NCBI GenBank assembly: GCA_947628215.1
Contig: CANQYZ010000013.1
Location: 1 to 52,887 of the forward strand
DNA from: an uncultured Clostridia bacterium
GTDB taxonomy: Bacteria > Bacillota > Clostridia > TANB77 > CAG-508
Length of the DNA stretch: 52,887 nt
Direction: 5' to 3'
This document shows, in pieces, positions 47,949 to 52,887 of this stretch. The position numbers were made by a program, and so were the translations under genes. The notes under the pieces are model-generated. The model saw nothing but the letters and a program-made list of their open reading frames with translations. It was not told the DNA's origin and searched no databases. Within the stretch, counting starts at the first letter, position 1. The number at the start of each line of letters is the position of its first letter.

Positions 47949-47977
47949 ATTATATAATTGAAAGAGCTTTTTTTCAA
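47949..47977 (-). promoter_or_regulatory. Promoter of the acidic-protein gene
   Basis: On the minus strand TTGAAA (47972-47977) and TATAAT (47949-47954) are 17 bp apart. Confidence 0.7.
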
Positions 47978-48028
47978 CAATTATAAGAAAAATAATATTA
48001 AAAACCTTCCTTATATTTTGCATAAAAA

Positions 48029-48057
48029 ATGGAAGATAAAACTATCTTATCTTCCAT
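48029..48057 (-). terminator. Terminator after secF
   Basis: A perfect 11-bp stem (ATGGAAGATAA with its complement) with a 7-nt loop, followed by a T run on the minus strand, 14 nt past the stop. Confidence 0.8.
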
Positions 48058-48071
48058 AAATTTTTTAAGTT

Positions 48072-48905
48072 TTATTTAGATTTCTTTTTATCAGGCTTTT
48101 TAGAAATAATCATATTTTCATTTTTTACATTAAGTATAATTAAATCTAGTATTCCAAGTGAAATTATTGCAGTAGTAACAAAGTTTGAAAGTTCTAATCT
48201 TAAAATTGCAACAACTGATACTAAAAATGCTTCAAATATTGCAAGTTTTAATAATGTTTTAATAAATAGTAATTTATCATATTTAAATCCTCTAACTGCA
48301 ATAAATAATGTTATTAGAAGTACTACTATTCCAAGTGGTAATACTATTTCAGTAAAATAGCTCTTAAGATTCATTATATTTATATCTAAAGCTTTTACAT
48401 CAGATAAATCAACTTTTATACTAGATGTATCTGAAAGTTCTTCTTTAGTATACTCTAGATTATATTTTTTCTTAATTTCTTCTATTTTCTTATTTATATC
48501 TTCATCTTTCATTTCTGAAATATCATCTAACTCATATTCTGAAATGATATCTCCTAATTTTAAGTTTTTAAGAGAATATTTTGTTCCAAATTTTTCATTT
48601 ATTTTATTTAAAATTGTAGTAACTTGTTCATCTGTAAATTTATCTCCATCTATTGCAACTGTTGTTCCAAATATTGAAGATTTTCTAACAATATGTCTAT
48701 CTTTATATACTTCATCTATTGCCTTATCCATTTCTTTTTCATCATAAGGTGCATTTAAAATAACTTCAAGTCTTTGGTGATTTGTATGATTTAAATCATA
48801 TTTAAATCCTTTAAAACCAATTACAAATGCTCCAGCGATAACTGCAATTATCATTACTACATATATAAAATTATTCTTTATAAGATTAACTAATTTCTCT
48901 TTCAC
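48072..48905 (-). CDS. secF: SecF-like protein export subunit
   Basis: The 277-residue protein has an N-terminal transmembrane segment, a periplasm-side domain (residues about 40-165) and four transmembrane segments at the end. It is short and divergent for SecF, and the typical SecF family signature is not obvious, so the call rests on layout and pairing with the SecD-like gene. GTG start overlapping the secD stop (TAGTG). SecDF uses the proton gradient to help protein export through SecYEG. Confidence 0.72.
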   Translation of the reverse strand: MKEKLVNLIKNNFIYVVMIIAVIAGAFVIGFKGFKYDLNHTNHQRLEVILNAPYDEKEMDKAIDEVYKDRHIVRKSSIFGTTVAIDGDKFTDEQVTTILNKINEKFGTKYSLKNLKLGDIISEYELDDISEMKDEDINKKIEEIKKKYNLEYTKEELSDTSSIKVDLSDVKALDINIMNLKSYFTEIVLPLGIVVLLITLFIAVRGFKYDKLLFIKTLLKLAIFEAFLVSVVAILRLELSNFVTTAIISLGILDLIILNVKNENMIISKKPDKKKSK

Positions 48906-50338
48906 TATTTTCTACCTCCCATCTTATTTAGCTCTTTATATATCTTAAGTAGATTATTAGTGAATATTAAGTTATAAGGAATAGATGCTACGATTCCCCA
49001 TACTAGAGCAGTTCCAATTGATGCAAGTTCTATATATGAAGAAAAAGCAAATACAACTGCTACAATTAAAACTGGAATATATTTTAAAGTAAACTCTTCT
49101 AATACTTCTATAAAAGTCTTTTTGTCACTATTAAATAATTTTATAATAAATAAATAATTTATCATAGCAAGTATAAACATTGAAATTATACTAAATATAG
49201 TTAAGCTCTCTCCTACTACTCTAACTAGAAGTAGATATAAAGCAATAAATCCGATTTGAGATATAACTTCTACTAATCCTTTAAATTTATTCTTTACTAT
49301 TAAGCAAATAGAAACTACTGCAATTGCAATACAAATAGCAACAATTATTACTAATAAAATATTGTTATTATCTCTATTTTCTAAATATTCTACTTGGTTT
49401 GTTACGTATGTAATTGGAAGTTTTCCTGATTCAATATTTGTTTCTGTAGACTTCATTGCATCAATATATAATTCATATTGGTCTTCTTCAACACCTGAAT
49501 ACATTGGAATATCTAACTCTGTATAAGTTCCTGCTGGATCGAAATATGTAGTATAAGCAGTTTGACCATCAACTTTAATATCTACAGTTTTAGGATCTGA
49601 CTCCCCATCACTATTTAATACATCAACATATTTTCTTGTAATAGATGCTAACTTATCAAGTCCTTCTTTTGTAAAGTTAATTTGTAATCCTATATCATAA
49701 GTAGAACCAGAAACTGTTTCATCTTGATCTTGTGATACTGTTGCATAAGTTGCAACTTTGCTTATCATTTCTTGAGGAATTAAAACTTCACTTGTTTCAG
49801 TATCAGTAATCTCTATTGTTCCTTTAGATGTAACATGTTCAACTATTGCATCTGAATCTCCATCAAATGGAACATATATTGTAAGATCACCATTTTTCTC
49901 ATCTACTACTATTTCTGTATCTTTTATATCTGCTTTATCTAATCTTTTTTGAATAATACTTTTTACTTTTTTATAGTTATCAGCTGTTAAAACTTCATTT
50001 GGATTTACTGGAACTTCTTCTGGTGTACTTTCTTCTGTAGCATTTTCGTCAGATGCATCTTTTGATATTTCTTCATCTTTAGATACTGTTTGATTTACTT
50101 CAACTTCATCTTCACTAGAAGAAGTATTTTCTTCTACAGGTTCAGTTGATGTATCAACAGAAAAAGAAAGTATTCTCATTTTTCCTAAATCTTTTCCAAA
50201 TGAATAGTCAGGAACAACATTTTTCCATAGATTTAAATCTCTATAAAGTAATCCGAAAAAAGAGACTAAAGTAACTAACGCAATTATTAAAATTAGTAAT
50301 ATCATCTCTAAAATTTTAGTTGTTTTTTTGTTTTTCAA
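48905..50338 (-). CDS. secD: SecD-like protein export subunit
   Basis: The 477-residue protein has an N-terminal transmembrane segment and PDYSFGKDLGKMRI near residue 40. A Glu/Ser-rich stretch follows, then the P1-like domain (SIIQKRLDKADIKDTEIVVD and the DGDSDAIVEHVTSKGTIEI segment typical of SecD). Five or six C-terminal transmembrane segments end it. It starts with TTG, with GGAGG upstream. It lies 12 nt after the HD-domain gene. No in-frame CGG. Confidence 0.82.
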   Translation of the reverse strand: MKNKKTTKILEMILLILIIALVTLVSFFGLLYRDLNLWKNVVPDYSFGKDLGKMRILSFSVDTSTEPVEENTSSSEDEVEVNQTVSKDEEISKDASDENATEESTPEEVPVNPNEVLTADNYKKVKSIIQKRLDKADIKDTEIVVDEKNGDLTIYVPFDGDSDAIVEHVTSKGTIEITDTETSEVLIPQEMISKVATYATVSQDQDETVSGSTYDIGLQINFTKEGLDKLASITRKYVDVLNSDGESDPKTVDIKVDGQTAYTTYFDPAGTYTELDIPMYSGVEEDQYELYIDAMKSTETNIESGKLPITYVTNQVEYLENRDNNNILLVIIVAICIAIAVVSICLIVKNKFKGLVEVISQIGFIALYLLLVRVVGESLTIFSIISMFILAMINYLFIIKLFNSDKKTFIEVLEEFTLKYIPVLIVAVVFAFSSYIELASIGTALVWGIVASIPYNLIFTNNLLKIYKELNKMGGRK

Positions 50339-50350
50339 TGTATTTACCTC

Positions 50351-51011
50351 CTACAACAAATTAGTATCATTTATATTAAGTTCAAACCAAAGTCCAAGAT
50401 ATTGAGCTGCTTTTTTGCTCATCATTGTTCTTTCCATGAATATATCAAAATAATCAAGAACTGGACATATTTTAGTATCAATTTTTAGATTTAAAGTAAT
50501 CTTTCTTGACTCTTTATCTAAAACTAAATCAGAATCTGTTACAGCATAATTTACTTTATCATGTTTATTAAACATTTGCATATTAGTCTTAGATACTCTG
50601 CTTTTATGAACATCTGATTTATCAGCTAAAATAAGTGCAGCAGATATATCACTTACAGCAGTACCAGTTGCTTCATCATGATTACCAATAGCCATCATGA
50701 TTTCAATTCTATCTTCTGTACTCATATCAAACTTTTTTAAAATCTCATATGCTAATATTGCACCAGAATGAGCATGATCAACTCTATTTACTGAATTTCC
50801 TATATCGTGCAAATATCCTGCAATTTTAGCAAGTTCAACTGTATGTTCATCATATCCAAGAGTTCTAAGAATGGTAGCTGCTCTTTTTGACACTAAGTTT
50901 AGATGTCTATGAGAATGTTCCGTATATCCGAAGTGCATCAAGTTGTCTTTGTGCATTATTTATGAAACATTCTACCTCATTATCTTGTTTTAAACTTTCT
51001 AATGTTACCAT
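50351..51011 (-). CDS. HD-domain phosphohydrolase, one +1 shift
   Basis: Read with a +1 shift at CGG 50928-50930 this gives 219 residues. The N-terminal 27 residues (MVTLESLKQDNEVECFINNA) join to GYTEHSHRHLNLVSKRA. The HD motif is GYLHDIGNSVNRVDHAHSG, with further His in IGNHDEAT. HD proteins of this type hydrolyse phosphate esters or nucleotides; the substrate is unknown. The ATG at 51011 has AAGGAGG 5 nt upstream, so the start is firm and the shift is needed to link it with the HD domain. First gene of an operon with secD and secF. Confidence 0.9.
50928..50930 (-). other. CGG +1 frameshift site, HD gene codon 28
   Basis: The context is CTT-CGG-A. Skipping C joins the strong start to the HD domain (DALGYTEHSHRH). 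Confidence 0.88.
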
Positions 51012-51098
51012 TTGTCCTCCTTAATCTTTCATTTGTAAATTTTATATTAAATAAGTAAAAATATCAACTCTTTTTTAAAGAAAAAATGCAAAAAATAG

Positions 51099-51122
51099 TA
51101 GGGTAAGAATTGTCTTACCCTA
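51099..51122 (-). terminator. Terminator after the surface-protein gene
   Basis: A perfect 10-bp stem (TAGGGTAAGA with its complement) with an ATTG loop. T-rich sequence follows on the minus strand. Confidence 0.8.
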
Positions 51123-51153
51123 ACTAATTTTTTATTATGATTTTAAATAAATT

Positions 51154-52809
51154 TTATTTTCTTTTATTTAAAACTATTATTCCTGCCAAAGCAACTATTG
51201 AAGCAAGTCCAAGTACTGTGTAAACATTAAATGTTCCTGTATCTGGTGTATCATCTTGACGGCCATCTTTTTTCTCTAATTTTGCAATTGCATCTTCTAT
51301 TGCTTTTGCATATCCATCTACTTCATCTTGATCTAAAGCAGTTTTGTTGTAATCAATTGCACTTAATGCAAGTTCTACAAGACCAAAGTTTTTGTATTCA
51401 CTACTCTTTAAAGATTCTAATTTCTTTATTGCTTCTTCAACTTTAGTGTAGTCAGCAGGTTTAACTTTAGTAGAAAAACTTCCGTCTTCATTTCTTACTA
51501 ATTCATTATATTTATTATTAACAGAAATTTTATTCTCATCGCCTTTTACTTTTAACTCAGAAAAATCAGCAGAACCTAAAGTTATTTCTCCTTCATTTTC
51601 TATTTCTCCTACTACTTTTCCATTTGTAGATTTACTGCTATCTGTAATTGTTAATTTTCCTTTTGCTTCGTTGTTAATTCCTGTTCCAGTATTTAATGTA
51701 TGTCCATTTAAGTCTATTGTAACATTTTTCTCGTTGTCATAACCCTTCTTTTTAGTTAAAGTAGTATCACCTAATAATTTTAGTGATTCTCCTTCTTCAG
51801 CTTCTGAAAATGCTCTTTCTAAATAATCTTCAGAATAATATTTTTTCTTAGCTTCATTATAGAAAAGGTTATTCTTTTCTAATCTTTCATAACCATTAAT
51901 TTTTCCATTTACTACAATCTGTGATGCAAATGTTAATTTTTTACCTTCAGGAATAGTTACAGTAACTCCTTCTGGAACTGTAACAGGGTTTCCAAGTTTA
52001 GTATCAACAGTAATTTCAAGATTTGCTCCTGATTTTACATTTGTATCTCTTAAAACAGTTAATAATGATGATACTTTTACATTACCACTAACGTTTATTT
52101 CTGAGCCACTTTTATTATTTTTAACTATACCTTGTAAGTTTCCACCATTGACATTTACTTCTACTTTTTTATCAGCTACTTGTTTATCTGTAAATACTGA
52201 ATATCTTGAATTTAGTTCACAATTATTTAGTGTAATTGTAGAATCTGCATTACTAGTTGAATCATTTGCTGCTGTAACAGCTGCCATATTTAAACTAGTT
52301 GCTGATAAAGTAGTATTTGTAACAGTAGCAGAACCATAATTAATTATTACTCCACCTACATGACTTGAATCTGGATTATAGCTAGATGAAAGATTTGAAT
52401 TTGTTACTGTTAAAGTAGTTTTATCCTCATTCTTTATAGCTCCAAAACCTTTTGTTTCAACTGTTACTCCATCTAGTTTAAGTTCCTTTTTATTTTGTAT
52501 ACAAGAAGCTGTATTATTTTCTCCAACTATCTTTCCTTTTTTACTTCCTGTATCTACTATTGTTAAATTTCCTTCATTTACAATAGTATAATTGCTACTT
52601 GGTCCTGTTAATGTATGACCATTTAAATCAATAGTAAGTGTCTTACTAGAATCTACATTAAATGTAGTAGATAATGTTACATCTTCTGTTAAAGTAATTT
52701 TACCATTTTGCTCAGCTGGAAGATTATTTCCACTTGCTTTTGCTGAAATAGTAAGTAATAAGCATACAGATAAAATCAAAGATGCTACTACTAATAATTT
52801 CTTTTTCAT
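51154..52809 (-). CDS. Cell-wall surface protein with beta-helix-like repeats
   Basis: The 551-residue protein has a signal peptide (MKKKLLVVASLILSVCLLLT, cleavage near SAKA). Asn-rich repeats typical of a right-handed beta helix follow, with two copies of a TIDLNGHTL motif. A helical region comes next (VEEAIKKLESLKSSEYK). The C-terminus has DDTPDTGTFNVYTVLGLASI, with PDTG as a sortase-type signal, a hydrophobic segment and KRK. AAGGAG lies upstream of the ATG. No in-frame CGG. Confidence 0.82.
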   Translation of the reverse strand: MKKKLLVVASLILSVCLLLTISAKASGNNLPAEQNGKITLTEDVTLSTTFNVDSSKTLTIDLNGHTLTGPSSNYTIVNEGNLTIVDTGSKKGKIVGENNTASCIQNKKELKLDGVTVETKGFGAIKNEDKTTLTVTNSNLSSSYNPDSSHVGGVIINYGSATVTNTTLSATSLNMAAVTAANDSTSNADSTITLNNCELNSRYSVFTDKQVADKKVEVNVNGGNLQGIVKNNKSGSEINVSGNVKVSSLLTVLRDTNVKSGANLEITVDTKLGNPVTVPEGVTVTIPEGKKLTFASQIVVNGKINGYERLEKNNLFYNEAKKKYYSEDYLERAFSEAEEGESLKLLGDTTLTKKKGYDNEKNVTIDLNGHTLNTGTGINNEAKGKLTITDSSKSTNGKVVGEIENEGEITLGSADFSELKVKGDENKISVNNKYNELVRNEDGSFSTKVKPADYTKVEEAIKKLESLKSSEYKNFGLVELALSAIDYNKTALDQDEVDGYAKAIEDAIAKLEKKDGRQDDTPDTGTFNVYTVLGLASIVALAGIIVLNKRK

Positions 52810-52887
52810 CGAAATTTCTCCTTTCTAAAAAATAAATAATATATATTAAGTTTAAAATATTAAAGACAAACACAAAAAGGACAGACT

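Noticed and set aside
3897..51011. The 15 split genes as pseudogenes
   Set aside because: Decay would give varied lesions (stops, deletions, both shift directions) at varied positions. Here every lesion is the same one-base excess at CGG, everything else is intact, and essential genes such as metG and coaD are affected.
3897..51011. Extra C as systematic sequencing or assembly error
   Set aside because: Hundreds of GGA and GGT codons in the same genes have no extra C, and random insertions would not fall only in front of glycine codons or always produce CGG. Reads should still be checked.
3897..51011. CGG reassigned to another amino acid or to stop
   Set aside because: Simple reassignment leaves the frame unchanged, yet the downstream family sequence is in the +1 frame at all 19 sites.

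Overview
The window looks like a chromosomal segment of an uncultured-type, very AT-rich Bacillota of the Clostridia kind. Supporting signs are the Gram-positive wall and surface genes, dipicolinate synthase subunit B (endospore chemistry), Zur/ZnuABC, OmpR-type signalling, AAGGAGG-type ribosome binding sites and frequent GTG/TTG starts. I count 46 native genes and three short genes of foreign appearance. There are no tRNA, rRNA, CRISPR or insertion-sequence features.

The main observation is about decoding. Fifteen native genes look broken by a frameshift, some of them twice. Every break is at an in-frame CGG. In all 19 cases, skipping the C (NNN-C-GGN) restores the family's protein and puts a glycine at the join. 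Several of these glycines are family-defining, such as the P-loop GSGKTT of the CobW-type GTPase and of ZnuC, the DFGNSP motif of ComB, and the GPG/SHG region of ZnuA. I scanned every CGG trinucleotide inside the native genes and found none that is read in frame as arginine. The codons before the CGG are of 14 kinds and the base after CGG is A (13), T (5) or G (1). This looks like obligatory +1 frameshifting at CGG (or CGGN read as a glycine quadruplet), not decay. CGG arginine codons do occur in frame, but only in the three foreign-looking genes (24072-24500, 30701-30922, 38038-38268).

Layout: 1-592 is non-coding. 593-3859 holds unrecognised and surface proteins. 3897-4582 is comB. 4722-9552 is a cohesin protein plus a transglutaminase/cohesin/dockerin protein. 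9803-12345 (+) holds an unknown gene, xerC and coaD. 12392-12706 is a LysM protein behind an SOS-like box, followed by dpaB. 13529-16881 is an ABC exporter with a GldG-like subunit. 16953-19106 is trmB and a VanW protein, and 19253-21215 a two-component system. 21370-26771 carries membrane proteins, foreign-looking gene 1, a YfcE phosphodiesterase and a Sel1 protein. 26961-30580 (+) holds a hydrolase, MurF and Ddl. Foreign-looking gene 2 follows, then a class A PBP (31007-33555).

33663-37889 is a zinc operon, zur-znuA-znuC-znuB-cobW, with a Fur/Zur-type box at its promoter; its four downstream genes carry five of the 19 CGG sites. An IF-1-like gene (foreign-looking gene 3) and a NUDIX hydrolase follow. 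Two paralogous membrane proteins, a WG-repeat membrane protein, a DUF368 transporter, nadD, tmk and metG come next. The window ends with a large acidic unknown protein, HD-secD-secF and a cell-wall surface protein.

All coordinates and frames were worked out by eye from the sequence. Family names rest on motif recognition, with no database search.
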